A stretch of DNA of 52,122 nucleotides from Candidatus Fermentibacterota bacterium. Lineage in GTDB: Bacteria; Fermentibacterota; Fermentibacteria; Fermentibacterales; JCC-6. Shown piece after piece: positions 42,017 through 50,678 of this stretch. Position 1 is the stretch's first letter. The number at the start of each line of letters is the position of its first letter. The DNA lies in contig JAUWSQ010000014.1 in assembly GCA_030609965.1 (NCBI GenBank), forward strand, positions 1-52,122, given 5' to 3'. The translations under genes and the position numbers were made by a program. The notes under the pieces were generated by a model, which was not told where the DNA came from, ran no database searches, and saw only the letters and a program-made list of their open reading frames with translations.

Positions 42017-42478
42017 TCAGATAGCCAGGAGCGTATCCCAATTCTCGTCTACGGTGCCTAGAAGAAGGTTGAGCATCACAGCAAAGGAATCGAAACCAAG
42101 CCCGTTCTCTGTGGAAAACGTGTACATGGCCGATACTTCACCCGTTTCAGGATCTATTGCGAATTTGACCCATGTATTGTTCCAGTTAAGCTGCGCAATT
42201 ACTTCGAGGGCAGCAGTTCTTTCGGCTCCGGACTGGGGCACCATACCGGGAGTAAGAGCTACAAGAAGGCACCCTTCCATTTCCGGGTCCACAAGAATGT
42301 ACATATAGGGGATCTGGGATCCATCCTCTATTTCTGCCAGCAGCATGAACTCGTTCTCAACCCTTTCGTAAACCAGTTCATCTCCGATCTGACCAAGGTA
42401 TCCCTCAACCATATCGCCACTTACGCCTGCGATTGAAACCGCTGTCAGCACTGATAAAACAAGAATTATATTCTTCAA
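42017..42478 (-). CDS. YbjN-like secreted protein
   Basis: A 153-residue protein that begins with TTG at 42478; GGAGG lies 7 nt upstream. It has a signal peptide (MKNIILVLSVLTAVSIAGVSG). The body has the YbjN pattern: a charged strand-rich start, ALEVIAQLNWNNTWVKFAID and ETGEVSAMYTFSTENGLGFD. YbjN-like domains have a chaperone-like fold, but secreted versions are poorly known. The gene diverges from the methylmalonyl-CoA cluster. Confidence 0.7.
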   Translation of the reverse strand: MKNIILVLSVLTAVSIAGVSGDMVEGYLGQIGDELVYERVENEFMLLAEIEDGSQIPYMYILVDPEMEGCLLVALTPGMVPQSGAERTAALEVIAQLNWNNTWVKFAIDPETGEVSAMYTFSTENGLGFDSFAVMLNLLLGTVDENWDTLLAI

Positions 42479-42607
42479 ACTGGAACCTCCAGGTCTGGGT
42501 TATGCTTACAAAATAAAGACAATTATATTATGGTGATTGAAAGAGCTTTCGGGAAGTGTTTCAACGAAGGTAAAACGAAGGCAATTTGAAAACTGATTAA
42601 CATGGGT

Positions 42608-42628
42608 TCCCGCTGCAAAGCAGCGGGA
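42608..42628. other. Strong hairpin in the divergent gap before the mutase gene
   Basis: TCCCGCTGC-AAA-GCAGCGGGA, nine perfect pairs with a 3-nt loop. There is no T run, so it does not look like a terminator. It lies 30 nt before the ATG of the mutase B12 subunit and could be a repeat scar, an mRNA stabiliser or a control site. Confidence 0.5.
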
Positions 42629-42658
42629 TTAACGCATTGAAAGTAACCGGAGGCGGCA

Positions 42659-43057
42659 ATGGATCGCAAAATAAGAGTACTGATTGGAAAACCTGGTCTC
42701 GATGGGCACGACCGGGGAGCTAAATATATAGCGAGAGCCCTTAGAGACGCTGGTATGGAAGTAATTTATACCGGGATACGTCAGACACCTGAATCAATCG
42801 CCAACGCAGCCATCCAGGAAGATGTTGATTTTGTTGGCCTCTCCCTTCTTTCCGGAGCCCATAATCACCTCTTCCCTGAGGTAGCCAGGCTTCTTGCATC
42901 GAAGGGCGGGTCGGATATAGTCCTTTTTGGCGGCGGTGTTATCCCGGAGGAAGATATCCCCGGGCTGAAAGAAGCGGGGTTCAAAGCCATATTCACACCG
43001 GGAACCCCCGCAACCGAAGTTGTGGATTTCATTGAGCAGGAAATCCGGACCCGCTGA
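42659..43057 (+). CDS. Methylmalonyl-CoA mutase, B12-binding small subunit
   Basis: A 132-residue stand-alone cobalamin-binding domain. The DxHxxG motif (Asp15, His17, Gly20 in [10 protein letters not shown]) provides the lower axial His, and [12 protein letters not shown] and [12 protein letters not shown] follow. In single-chain mutases this domain is the C-terminus of the large protein; here it is separate, as in many archaea and anaerobes, so the catalytic subunit must be encoded elsewhere. The enzyme interconverts succinyl-CoA and (R)-methylmalonyl-CoA. The next gene (MeaB) starts close to or inside its end. Confidence 0.94.
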   Translation: MDRKIRVLIGKPGLDGHDRGAKYIARALRDAGMEVIYTGIRQTPESIANAAIQEDVDFVGLSLLSGAHNHLFPEVARLLASKGGSDIVLFGGGVIPEEDIPGLKEAGFKAIFTPGTPATEVVDFIEQEIRTR

Positions 43058-43091
43058 GCCACCCGCGGAAGCAGCCGGGCCGGAGGTAGAC

Positions 43092-44072
43092 TTGCTTTCC
43101 AGTGAGGCAGCGGATCTCGCATGTAAAGTACGAAGTTATGACCAGCGGGGGCTGGCTAGAGTTCTCTCAATGGTTGAGAACCGCCATTCTCTTGCTCCCT
43201 CGATTCTGCATTCCCTTTACAACCCAGAGCGGTCATGCCTTACCATAGGTATTACAGGTCCCCCGGGAGCCGGCAAGAGTACACTTACAAACCGTCTTAT
43301 AACGTACTATAGAATGCATGGAACTAAAGTCGGTGTAATTGCTGTGGACCCATCCTCCCCCTTTTCCGGAGGAGCCCTTCTGGGGGACAGGGTAAGAATG
43401 CAGGATCACGCTTCGGATCCGGAAGTATTTATCCGAAGCATGGCAAACAGGGGCCACCTTGGAGGGCTTTCGGGAACCACAAGAGATGCTCTTGAAGTTC
43501 TTGCCGCAGCATCATATAACCCTGTGCTTGTCGAAACCATGGGAGTTGGCCAGGCGGAAGTTGAAATTGCATCCATTGCGGACATAACTCTTCTGGTCCT
43601 GGTCCCCGGCCTGGGTGACGAGGTTCAGACCATGAAGGCGGGGATCATGGAGATTGGGGATATCATTGTGCTTAACAAGTCTGACAGAGCCGGCATGGAA
43701 CAACTGGAAATGTCGGTGAACGCCAGCCTTGATCTTATTCCCGACCAGGCAGACAGGCCCCCGGTTATCAGGTGTTCCGCACAGACAGGGAAAGGTGTTG
43801 CAGAACTTACGGATGCTATTGTCAGCTATGCTTCTTCGGGAACCGGTAGTAAGGCTGCCGCGCGAAGACGGAGCGCTCTGATACTTAACAGTATTATCCG
43901 GGAAAAGGGAAGGGAACTTGCTGAAGAACTGATTCTGGACAGGTACGGCAGTATTGAAGAGGCAATAGAATCTACTCTCGAGGGGAAGACAACTCCCTAT
44001 TGGATAGGTGAAATGCTTTCCGGATTTCTTAAGAATAAACGGGAGAATGAGAATGAGTGTAAAAGGGATTGA
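43092..44072 (+). CDS. meaB: MeaB/ArgK-type GTPase, mutase chaperone
   Basis: About 326 residues. I favour the TTG at 43092, with GGAGG 5 nt upstream, since it gives the expected N-terminus ahead of YDQRGLARVLSMVENR; a TTG at 43020 in the same frame is possible. Walker A is GITGPPGAGKSTL, and ETMGVGQAEVEI and VLNKSD are the GTPase motifs. MeaB loads and protects the B12 cofactor of methylmalonyl-CoA mutase. It sits right after the B12 subunit and before the epimerase. Confidence 0.93.
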   Translation: MLSSEAADLACKVRSYDQRGLARVLSMVENRHSLAPSILHSLYNPERSCLTIGITGPPGAGKSTLTNRLITYYRMHGTKVGVIAVDPSSPFSGGALLGDRVRMQDHASDPEVFIRSMANRGHLGGLSGTTRDALEVLAAASYNPVLVETMGVGQAEVEIASIADITLLVLVPGLGDEVQTMKAGIMEIGDIIVLNKSDRAGMEQLEMSVNASLDLIPDQADRPPVIRCSAQTGKGVAELTDAIVSYASSGTGSKAAARRRSALILNSIIREKGRELAEELILDRYGSIEEAIESTLEGKTTPYWIGEMLSGFLKNKRENENECKRD

Positions 44073-44475
44073 TCACATCGGTATTGCAGTTAAGAACCTG
44101 GAAGAGTCGATGCCATTCTACCGGGACAATCTGGGGTTGACTTTCCTGGGGATAGAGGAAGTCCCCTCACAGAGAGTCCGCGTGGCCATGTTCAGTGTTG
44201 GAGAATCCAGAATTGAGCTTCTCGAGCCAACTTCGGACGAGAGTCCTATCGCGAAGGCAATTGAGAAGCGTGGGCAGGGAATACACCATATTGCTTACTC
44301 GGTTGACAACGCTGAAGAAGAAATAGATTCAATGAAGCGCCAGGGCATAAGAATGATAGATAATGTTCCTCGGGAAGGAGCTGGAGGAACAAGAATAGCC
44401 TTCATTCATCCTCGGGCCAGCGGGAAGGTCCTTACCGAATTGTGTGAACATCCGAAACCTGAAAAGGAATGCTAA
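44053..44475 (+). CDS. mce: Methylmalonyl-CoA epimerase
   Basis: About 140 residues, starting at the ATG at 44053 with GGGAG 7 nt upstream. It is a glyoxalase-fold enzyme: [57 protein letters not shown] and [16 protein letters not shown], with metal-binding His and Glu in their usual places. It changes (R)- to (S)-methylmalonyl-CoA so that the mutase and decarboxylase can be linked. It overlaps meaB by 20 nt. Confidence 0.95.
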   Translation: MSVKGIDHIGIAVKNLEESMPFYRDNLGLTFLGIEEVPSQRVRVAMFSVGESRIELLEPTSDESPIAKAIEKRGQGIHHIAYSVDNAEEEIDSMKRQGIRMIDNVPREGAGGTRIAFIHPRASGKVLTELCEHPKPEKEC

Positions 44476-44476
44476 G

Positions 44477-46027
44477 ATGAGTTCTCTTGAAAAGGCCGAT
44501 AAACTCCATGCCCTCAGAGAAAAAGCGTTTGCGGGCGGTGGCGAGAAAAAGATTGCGAAGCAGCATGAAAAAGGTAAGCTGACCGCAAGAGAAAGAATAA
44601 ATCTACTTCTCGATGACGAGAGTTTTGAAGAGTTCGATATGCTTGTTACTCATAGGTCTACAAGCTTCGGACTGGACAAGAAGAAGGTCCCTGGTGATGG
44701 AGTTGTCACCGGTTACGGAACGATAGACGGCAGGCAGGTATACGTCTTTTCACATGATTTTACAGTATTCGGAGGGAGCCTTTCGGAAACCTTCGCCGAG
44801 AAGATATTGAAGATCATGGATATGGCCGCCATGAACGGCGCTCCCCTTATAGGGCTCAACGATTCCGGAGGGGCAAGGATACAGGAAGGGATCGAGAGTC
44901 TTGCCGGGTACGGGAAGATCTTCCTGAAGAACGTACTCTATTCCGGTGTTATCCCGCAGATTTCAGCCATACTGGGTCCCTGCGCCGGAGGAGCCGTTTA
45001 CAGTCCCGCCATAACCGATTTCACGATAATGGTTAAAGACATAAGCTACATGTTTGTCACCGGCCCCACAGTTGTTAAAGCCGTTACCGGGGAAGATGTA
45101 ACGAAGGATCAGCTTGGCGGGCCTGGAATTCACAGTAAACGAAGCGGTGTATGCAGCCTTGTCTGTGAAAATGAGAGGGAAGCTCTCCTTATTATCAGAA
45201 AGCTCATCAGTTACATGCCTCAGAACAACATGGAGGATCCCATCAGAGTTCCCTGCACTGACCCGGCAGACAGGATGGAAATGTGGCTGGACGAATTTGT
45301 GCCTGACAATCCCAACAAGCCGTACGAGATGCGTACGATAATTGAAGCCATCGTTGATAACGGTGAATTTCTTGAGATCCAGCGGAGCTTCGCTCCCAAC
45401 ATCATTGTTGGATTCGCGAGGATGAACGGTCACTCCATTGGATTGGTTGCGAACCAGCCCTCCTACCTTGCAGGGGTCCTGGACAACGACGCCTCGGTAA
45501 AGGCTGCTCGTTTTGTCCGTTTCTGTGACGCGTTTAATATCCCCGTTATTACCCTTGTGGATGTACCCGGCTTCATGCCCGGAACCGCGCAGGAATACGG
45601 CGGGATAATCAGGAACGGAGCGAAGCTTCTTTTCGCCTTTGCCGAAGCTACAGTGCCCAAAATCACAGTGATTATCAGGAAAGCATACGGCGGAGCATAC
45701 GATGTAATGAGTTCAAAGCACATCAGAGCGGACATAAACTATGCCTGGCCCACGGCGGAGATAGCTGTGATGGGACCCGATGGGGCCGTTGAGATAATCT
45801 TCCGACGTGATATTGATGAAGCAAAAGATCCCGTTGCCAGGAAAAAGGAACTGGTGAACCAGTACCGGGAAAAATTCGCAAACCCCTACGACGCAGCTTC
45901 AAGAGGTTATCTCGATGATGTGATAATAGCGTCAAATACAAGGTTCCGTATTATAAAGGCGCTTGAAATGCTTGCGGGAAAAAGGCAGACCATGCCTCCT
46001 AAAAAGCATGGGAATATCCCATTATGA
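44477..46027 (+). CDS. mmdA: Carboxyltransferase subunit of methylmalonyl-CoA decarboxylase (MmdA/PccB type)
   Basis: A 516-residue carboxyltransferase, start at 44477 (AAAGGA upstream). It has the two crotonase-like halves: [56 protein letters not shown] and [40 protein letters not shown]. It moves CO2 from methylmalonyl-CoA to biotin on the carrier protein. Alone, PccB of propionyl-CoA carboxylase looks the same; the OadG-, OadB- and biotin-carrier genes that follow, with no biotin carboxylase, favour the decarboxylating Na+ pump. Confidence 0.93.
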   Translation: MSSLEKADKLHALREKAFAGGGEKKIAKQHEKGKLTARERINLLLDDESFEEFDMLVTHRSTSFGLDKKKVPGDGVVTGYGTIDGRQVYVFSHDFTVFGGSLSETFAEKILKIMDMAAMNGAPLIGLNDSGGARIQEGIESLAGYGKIFLKNVLYSGVIPQISAILGPCAGGAVYSPAITDFTIMVKDISYMFVTGPTVVKAVTGEDVTKDQLGGPGIHSKRSGVCSLVCENEREALLIIRKLISYMPQNNMEDPIRVPCTDPADRMEMWLDEFVPDNPNKPYEMRTIIEAIVDNGEFLEIQRSFAPNIIVGFARMNGHSIGLVANQPSYLAGVLDNDASVKAARFVRFCDAFNIPVITLVDVPGFMPGTAQEYGGIIRNGAKLLFAFAEATVPKITVIIRKAYGGAYDVMSSKHIRADINYAWPTAEIAVMGPDGAVEIIFRRDIDEAKDPVARKKELVNQYREKFANPYDAASRGYLDDVIIASNTRFRIIKALEMLAGKRQTMPPKKHGNIPL

Positions 46028-46446
46028 TTTTGGCCGGAGCGGTGATTCTTGTGACAATTCAATTCAATACTGCTGATATTGAAGGGGGTTTCGGGATTGC
46101 CCTGGTAGGAATGATAACCGTATTCACGGGGCTTGTAGCGCTGACTTTTATGCTCCCCGCCCTTGAGCGCTGGATTAAAGACAGATTCGGTCTGAACCGA
46201 AGAAGAATGGACAAATCATCTCTTTTACGGCAGGATACTGATAAAACCATGACCCCGGAGGAAGTAGCTGCGGTATCTGCGGCAATACATGCTCACTTCT
46301 GCCTTCTTGACCAGGTGGAGAATATGAAACTGACCTGGGAAGCTCATGAGAAACCCTATACTCCATGGAAGCTTGCAGGAAGGGCTGAACACATTCAGGA
46401 GTCAGGATCGCTGCAGAACAGAGTCAGGAGTCGCCCAAATGCCTGA
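46024..46446 (+). CDS. mmdD: OadG/MmdD-type small membrane subunit of the Na+ pump decarboxylase
   Basis: A 140-residue protein with one N-terminal membrane helix ([20 protein letters not shown]). The pattern GMITVFTGL is typical of OadG family subunits, which hold the complex together. The rest is charged, with an [17 protein letters not shown] segment as in many OadG proteins. It overlaps the carboxyltransferase stop by 4 nt (ATGA). Confidence 0.88.
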   Translation: MILAGAVILVTIQFNTADIEGGFGIALVGMITVFTGLVALTFMLPALERWIKDRFGLNRRRMDKSSLLRQDTDKTMTPEEVAAVSAAIHAHFCLLDQVENMKLTWEAHEKPYTPWKLAGRAEHIQESGSLQNRVRSRPNA

Positions 46447-46879
46447 GTATACAATAACGATCAACGATAGAACTTACACTGTTAATTTAGGAAGAATACT
46501 GGATGACACGGTGGATGTAACTCTCGACGGTAAAACCTACCGGGTTAAGGTTGAAGCCCCGATGAGAAAGTCATCGAAGACCCCGGTGATAAACAGGCAT
46601 CGACAGGTTCTTAACGCTGCTGAGGTGCCAGACAGAACTTCCCCCCCTGGTATTGCAGCCGGACCCGGAGACGTTATAGCGCCTCTACCCGGAGTTATCC
46701 TCAAGATACTGGTAAAAGAAGGTGACGATGTTAATAAGGGGCAGCCTGTTGCGATAATGGAAGCGATGAAGATGGAAAACGAGATAGAGTCACCTATCTC
46801 AGGAAAGGTGGGTGAAATTCTCGCATCCGAAGGTGAGAGCATCCTCGAGAATGCGGTCATCATGAAAGTCGGAGGCTGA
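46439..46879 (+). CDS. mmdC: Biotin carrier protein of the decarboxylase
   Basis: A 146-residue protein, start at 46439 with AGGAG upstream, overlapping mmdD by 8 nt. The C-terminal lipoyl/biotinyl domain has biotin Lys111 in EAMKMEN with upstream APLPGVILKILVKEGDDVNK. The N-terminal 40 residues (YTITINDRTYTVNLGRILDD) form a small beta domain seen in OadA/PycB-like carriers. It shuttles CO2 from the carboxyltransferase to the membrane subunit. Confidence 0.94.
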   Translation: MPEYTITINDRTYTVNLGRILDDTVDVTLDGKTYRVKVEAPMRKSSKTPVINRHRQVLNAAEVPDRTSPPGIAAGPGDVIAPLPGVILKILVKEGDDVNKGQPVAIMEAMKMENEIESPISGKVGEILASEGESILENAVIMKVGG

Positions 46880-46899
46880 TAAATGTCCATTTCCTCTTG

Positions 46900-47118
46900 C
46901 CTGCATATCTCACCAGCATTCCGGAATTTTCCGGGAACCTCCAGCTTAGGACATGCTGGTTTCTACTGCAGCGACGCATACAGCTGCGTCTACTTCGTTA
47001 CGCTCGCAAATCCATCCTCGACGTACTGTTCAAGTACGCCTGCGGAGTCTGTGCTCGCAAGCCTTGTATCCACAACTGTCTACGACGCTTCGAAACGAAG
47101 GTTGGTGAAACATGCAGG
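46900..47118. mobile_element. 219-bp MITE-like inverted-repeat element inside the decarboxylase operon
   Basis: The left end CCTGCATATCTCACCAGC (46900-46917) and the reverse complement of the right end (47101-47118), CCTGCATGTTTCACCAAC, match at 15 of 18 positions. Inside are many small palindromes, for example GTACTGTTCAAGTAC and GACGCATACAGCTGCGTC. It has no long gene of its own. The ATG given to the next gene lies in its right end. No target duplication is obvious. Confidence 0.75.
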
Positions 47119-48314
47119 CTAAACTCATCATGTGGATCACCGGAAGCCTCCAGGGCCCCAGTCAGCAGCTGGACCTGCTTTCGTACCTGGATGATACCGG
47201 ATTCGGCCAGGTGGAGATAGGCAACATCGTAATGATAATTCTCGGCCTTGTAATGATATACCTGGCCATCAAAAAGGATTACGAGCCCCTTCTCCTCGTG
47301 CCAATCGGATTCGGTATAATCGCAGGCAATATTCCATACAATCCCGAACTGATGCCTATCGGTTATCAGGATGTTCTCGGCGGGCAACAGTCTGTTTTCG
47401 GTCTGTTCTACTTTGGTGTGAAGAGCGGTCTTTTCCCTCCCCTGATCTTTCTTGGTATTGGGGCCATGACCGATTTCAGTGCCCTGCTCTCAAACCCAAA
47501 ACTGCTGCTTCTGGGGGCAGCAGCCCAGATAGGCATATTCATCACACTGCTGGGATCGCTGCTCCTCGGATTCAGCCTGCAGGAGGCTGCTTCCATCGGA
47601 ATTATCGGAGGTGCCGACGGGCCGACCGCGATATTCGTCGCCAGTCAGATGTCCCCGACACTTCTCGGGGCTATAGCGATCGCAGCCTATTCCTATATGG
47701 GCCTTGTGCCCGTCATACAGCCTCCGATCATGAGGCTTTTAACAACAAAGGAAGAGCGTCTGCGCCGGATGAAACCTGTCCGCCAGGTTTCGCAGACCGA
47801 AAAAATTCTGTTTCCCATAATCGCCTTCCTTATAACGGCGTTCATTGCTCCGGGAGCCATCACTCTTCTGGGCATGCTTTTCTTCGGAAATCTACTGAAG
47901 GAAAGCGGAGTAACCGACAGGCTGGCCAAAAGCGCACAGGGAAGTCTTAACAACATTGTTGTCATACTTCTTGGCTTCGCTGTGGGAACCAGTACCCAGG
48001 CGACCTATTTCCTGACCCTGGATTCTCTGAAGATCTTCCTGTTGGGTGCGATCAGTTTTGCGATTGCAACAGCTGGCGGTGTTCTCTTCGCGAAGTTCAT
48101 GAATCTTTTCCTCAAGGGAGACAACAAGATTAACCCTCTTATCGGGGCGGCAGGTGTTTCAGCAGTTCCCGATTCCGCCAGGGTTGTGGAGATCGAGGGA
48201 AGGAAGTATGACAGGAACAACCACCTTCTCATGCACGCAATGGCACCTAATGTCGCAGGAGTTATAGGAAGTGCCATCGCTGCCGGAGTTCTTCTCAGCA
48301 TAGTTCCGCACTAG
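47112..48314 (+). CDS. mmdB: OadB/MmdB-type Na+-translocating decarboxylase subunit
   Basis: A 400-residue, very hydrophobic protein with about nine membrane segments. It has the family signatures GNIVMIILGLVMIYLAI, GVKSGLFPPLIFLGIGAMTD, IGIIGGADGPTAIFVASQ and GAAGVSAVPDSARVV. It takes CO2 from biotin and exports Na+. The ATG used lies in the end of the MITE-like element and has only a weak GGTTGGTG ahead; the next ATG is at 47130. The start is therefore uncertain; the true start before insertion may have been lost. Confidence 0.93.
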   Translation: MQAKLIMWITGSLQGPSQQLDLLSYLDDTGFGQVEIGNIVMIILGLVMIYLAIKKDYEPLLLVPIGFGIIAGNIPYNPELMPIGYQDVLGGQQSVFGLFYFGVKSGLFPPLIFLGIGAMTDFSALLSNPKLLLLGAAAQIGIFITLLGSLLLGFSLQEAASIGIIGGADGPTAIFVASQMSPTLLGAIAIAAYSYMGLVPVIQPPIMRLLTTKEERLRRMKPVRQVSQTEKILFPIIAFLITAFIAPGAITLLGMLFFGNLLKESGVTDRLAKSAQGSLNNIVVILLGFAVGTSTQATYFLTLDSLKIFLLGAISFAIATAGGVLFAKFMNLFLKGDNKINPLIGAAGVSAVPDSARVVEIEGRKYDRNNHLLMHAMAPNVAGVIGSAIAAGVLLSIVPH

Positions 48315-48327
48315 GAAAGGAAATCAG

Positions 48328-49296
48328 ATGTCCGGACCCAGAGAATACGATTACCTTGTAACAGGCGGAGCGGGATTCATAGGCTCGCACCTCTGTGAGC
48401 TGCTTCTTTCAAGAGGAAAAAGCGTTCTTGTACTTGATGATCTCTCGACGGGAAGCCTTTCCAATCTGGATGGATGTTCCGACAAACCCTTATTCAGGCT
48501 GGTAGTCGGTTCCGTTCTTGACGAATCTCTGATAAAGGGGCTGGTGCATCAATGCGGAACCGTTATCCACCTGGCCGCCGCAGTTGGAGTGGAGAACATC
48601 ATCCGGCAGCCTGTGGAAACCATCGAAACAAATGTCAAGGGAACCGAGAACGTCCTGATGGCTGCTGAATCCTGCGGTACACCTGTTTTTATCGCGTCAA
48701 CTTCCGAAATTTACGGAAAGAGCGAAAGTATTCCTTTCCGTGAGGATGGGGACATCGTTCTCGGGGCTACCTGCAGAAGCAGATGGAGTTACGCCTGCTC
48801 CAAGGCGATAGATGAGTTTCTTGCGCTGGCGTACTGGAAAGCCAAAGGGCTGCCTGTTGTGATCGGAAGGCTTTTCAACACCGTAGGTCCCCGTCAGTCG
48901 GGCAGGTATGGGATGGTCCTTCCAAGGTTCATTGAACAGGCGGTGAGTGGTAAACCAATAACTGTGTTCGGTGATGGCAAACAGACCAGGTGCTTCAGCC
49001 TGGTTTACGAAATAGTTGAGGCTATAGTTTCTCTGATTGAGAACCCTGATGCCGTGGGCAAAGTTATCAATATCGGATCTACCGGGGAAATTTCAATAAG
49101 AGAACTTGCTGAGAAGGTCAGGAGAATATCAGGCTCCAGTTCAGAGATAATTCTGATTCCCTACGAAGAAGCATATCCCGATGACTTCGAGGATATGCGC
49201 AGAAGAGCGCCCGATGTGTCTCTTCTTCAAACCCTGACCGGGAAATCACCAGAAGCCGATATCGACACGATAATCCGGGAAATCCTCAGTAAGTGA
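48328..49296 (+). CDS. NAD-dependent sugar-nucleotide epimerase/dehydratase
   Basis: A 322-residue extended short-chain dehydrogenase. NAD-binding TGGAGFIGSH and D-LSTG are near the N-terminus, then ASTSEIYG and the catalytic YACSK, with RLFNTVGPRQSGRYGMVLPR and TVFGDGKQTRCFSLV in the substrate part. It resembles UDP-glucuronate decarboxylase and UDP-glucose 4-epimerase; the exact sugar cannot be decided. It follows mmdB by 13 nt. Confidence 0.92.
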   Translation: MSGPREYDYLVTGGAGFIGSHLCELLLSRGKSVLVLDDLSTGSLSNLDGCSDKPLFRLVVGSVLDESLIKGLVHQCGTVIHLAAAVGVENIIRQPVETIETNVKGTENVLMAAESCGTPVFIASTSEIYGKSESIPFREDGDIVLGATCRSRWSYACSKAIDEFLALAYWKAKGLPVVIGRLFNTVGPRQSGRYGMVLPRFIEQAVSGKPITVFGDGKQTRCFSLVYEIVEAIVSLIENPDAVGKVINIGSTGEISIRELAEKVRRISGSSSEIILIPYEEAYPDDFEDMRRRAPDVSLLQTLTGKSPEADIDTIIREILSK

Positions 49297-49299
49297 AAT

Positions 49300-50097
49300 A
49301 TGAGGGGTAAGATCATCAGCCCTTCGAATACGAAACTGAAAATCACGAGAAGCCTTCTCGCAAGATCCGGAATCCTGAAATACGGACTGTTCCTTATGGA
49401 AGGTCCAAGGTTCATTTCTGATTACATTTCGAGAGGAACTCCCGAGTGGATACTTATATCCGACATGGCTGCCGGGCTATCCGGGACTGTGGCGGAGAAG
49501 GCAGAGGCAATGAGTATCCCTGTAATGGAGATACCGAATAAGCTTTTCAGCGACATTTCGGACACGAAGACATCACAGGGACTAGCGGCCGTCTGTTCTG
49601 TTCCTTCAGTTAATATTGACGATATTCCGCGAAAGGGCGTTTTCCTTCTGCTGGACGGGATATCTGACCCGGGGAACATGGGCACAATAGTAAGATCCGC
49701 AGCCGCCTTCGGATGCGCCGCGATTATCGCCGGCAGGGGCAGCTGTTGTCCTTTTGCTCCCAAGGTTACCCGCGCTGCTGCCGGTTTGAACTCAATCGTA
49801 CCTGTAGTTTTCGATGCAGATCTTGCAGCTTTCATGCAGAGTAATTCACATGTAATTGAATTTATCGGCGCAGATGCTTCGGGCGGTGACGTCAACAGGC
49901 TTTGCAGGCAGGAAATATGTCTTGGTCTGGTAATAGGTTCGGAAGCCCACGGAATTTCGGCAGCGACGTTCAAGTATTGCAGCGGAACAGTGGCATTGCG
50001 AATGACCGGGGGAGTGGAATCTCTCAATGCTGCCGTCAGTGCTTCAATTCTTCTATACGAGACGAATAAGCATTTGGGGTCAGGCGTTGAAAATTAG
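49300..50097 (+). CDS. SpoU/TrmH-family RNA 2'-O-methyltransferase
   Basis: A 265-residue knotted (SPOUT) methyltransferase. Motif 1 is LDGISDPGNMGTIVRSAAAF, motif 2 LGLVIGSEAHGIS and motif 3 ALRMTGGVESLNAAVSASIL. An N-terminal L30e-like domain (LKITRSLLARSG) places it with the TsnR/RlmB-like rRNA or tRNA enzymes. The last eight residues (LGSGVEN) and the stop are encoded by a REP-like repeat, so the original C-terminus may have been altered. Confidence 0.92.
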   Translation: MRGKIISPSNTKLKITRSLLARSGILKYGLFLMEGPRFISDYISRGTPEWILISDMAAGLSGTVAEKAEAMSIPVMEIPNKLFSDISDTKTSQGLAAVCSVPSVNIDDIPRKGVFLLLDGISDPGNMGTIVRSAAAFGCAAIIAGRGSCCPFAPKVTRAAAGLNSIVPVVFDADLAAFMQSNSHVIEFIGADASGGDVNRLCRQEICLGLVIGSEAHGISAATFKYCSGTVALRMTGGVESLNAAVSASILLYETNKHLGSGVEN

Positions 50098-50125
50098 CAT
50101 TCTTAACATTTGGGGTCACGCTTAC
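50072..50125. repeat. REP-like tandem repeat at the 3' end of the methyltransferase gene
   Basis: CATTTGGGGTCAGGCGTTGA at 50070-50089 and CATTTGGGGTCACGCTTACC about 35 bp later share 12 leading bases. TTTGGGGTCAGG motifs are common ends of REP-associated repeats in many bacteria. Confidence 0.5.
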
Positions 50126-50143
50126 CTTTAAGAAAGAAGAAAT

Positions 50144-50626
50144 ATGCGGATTAAGGTAAAACTGTTTTTAACAATGCTTCTGGCACTTTCTGTTTCACTC
50201 GTGTTCTCCGGGGAAACACCTATCATTACATTAGAGAATGAGGAACTCTCTGCGCTTGTGGAAAGCATCCTGAGCGATGCTGTTTCCTATCTTGGAGTAC
50301 CCTATGTATACGGTGGAACGGACAGCAGCGGGTTCGACTGCAGCGGCCTGGCCTGGAGGGTATTCAACGACAACGGTATTGCTTTACCTCGAACCGTCAG
50401 TGCTGTGGAAACATTGGGAGTAGCGGTTAACCGGGAAGACCTTCAGCCTGGAGATCTGCTGATATTCAACAATCCGAAGCATACAGGCATATACCTGGGG
50501 GACGGGGATTTCATACACTGTTCGTCATATCTTGACCGGGGTGTTGTGATAACTCCTCTGAGCCATTCGAACTACTCCCGCAGATACTCCTGTGCAAGGA
50601 GAGTTCTTGGAGTCGAATTGGATTAA
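50144..50626 (+). CDS. NlpC/P60 (C40) peptidoglycan hydrolase
   Basis: A 160-residue secreted endopeptidase: signal peptide MRIKVKLFLTMLLALSVSLV, then GVPYVYGGTDSSGFDCSGLA with catalytic Cys66, His113 (PKHTGIYLGDGDF) and His125 (IHCSS). The fold is complete with no binding domain. It cuts the gamma-D-Glu to diamino-acid bond of cell wall peptides. The UGA stop-free end is followed by a terminator shared with the next gene. Confidence 0.94.
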   Translation: MRIKVKLFLTMLLALSVSLVFSGETPIITLENEELSALVESILSDAVSYLGVPYVYGGTDSSGFDCSGLAWRVFNDNGIALPRTVSAVETLGVAVNREDLQPGDLLIFNNPKHTGIYLGDGDFIHCSSYLDRGVVITPLSHSNYSRRYSCARRVLGVELD

Positions 50627-50627
50627 A

Positions 50628-50650
50628 GGGCCGGACAGTCAGCCCGGCCC
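50628..50650. terminator. Bidirectional terminator-like hairpin
   Basis: GGGCCGG (50628-50634) and CCGGCCC (50644-50650) with a 9-nt loop, followed by ATTTC on the plus strand. It lies between the convergent hydrolase and propeller genes. Confidence 0.6.
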
Positions 50651-50678
50651 ATTTCAATGTACTGCCTGCTGGTTCGGC

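Noticed and set aside
46883..47220. Two overlapping plus-strand reading frames of 79 and 107 codons between mmdC and mmdB
   Set aside because: They lie in the inverted-repeat element, have no family resemblance, and run into mmdB in another frame.
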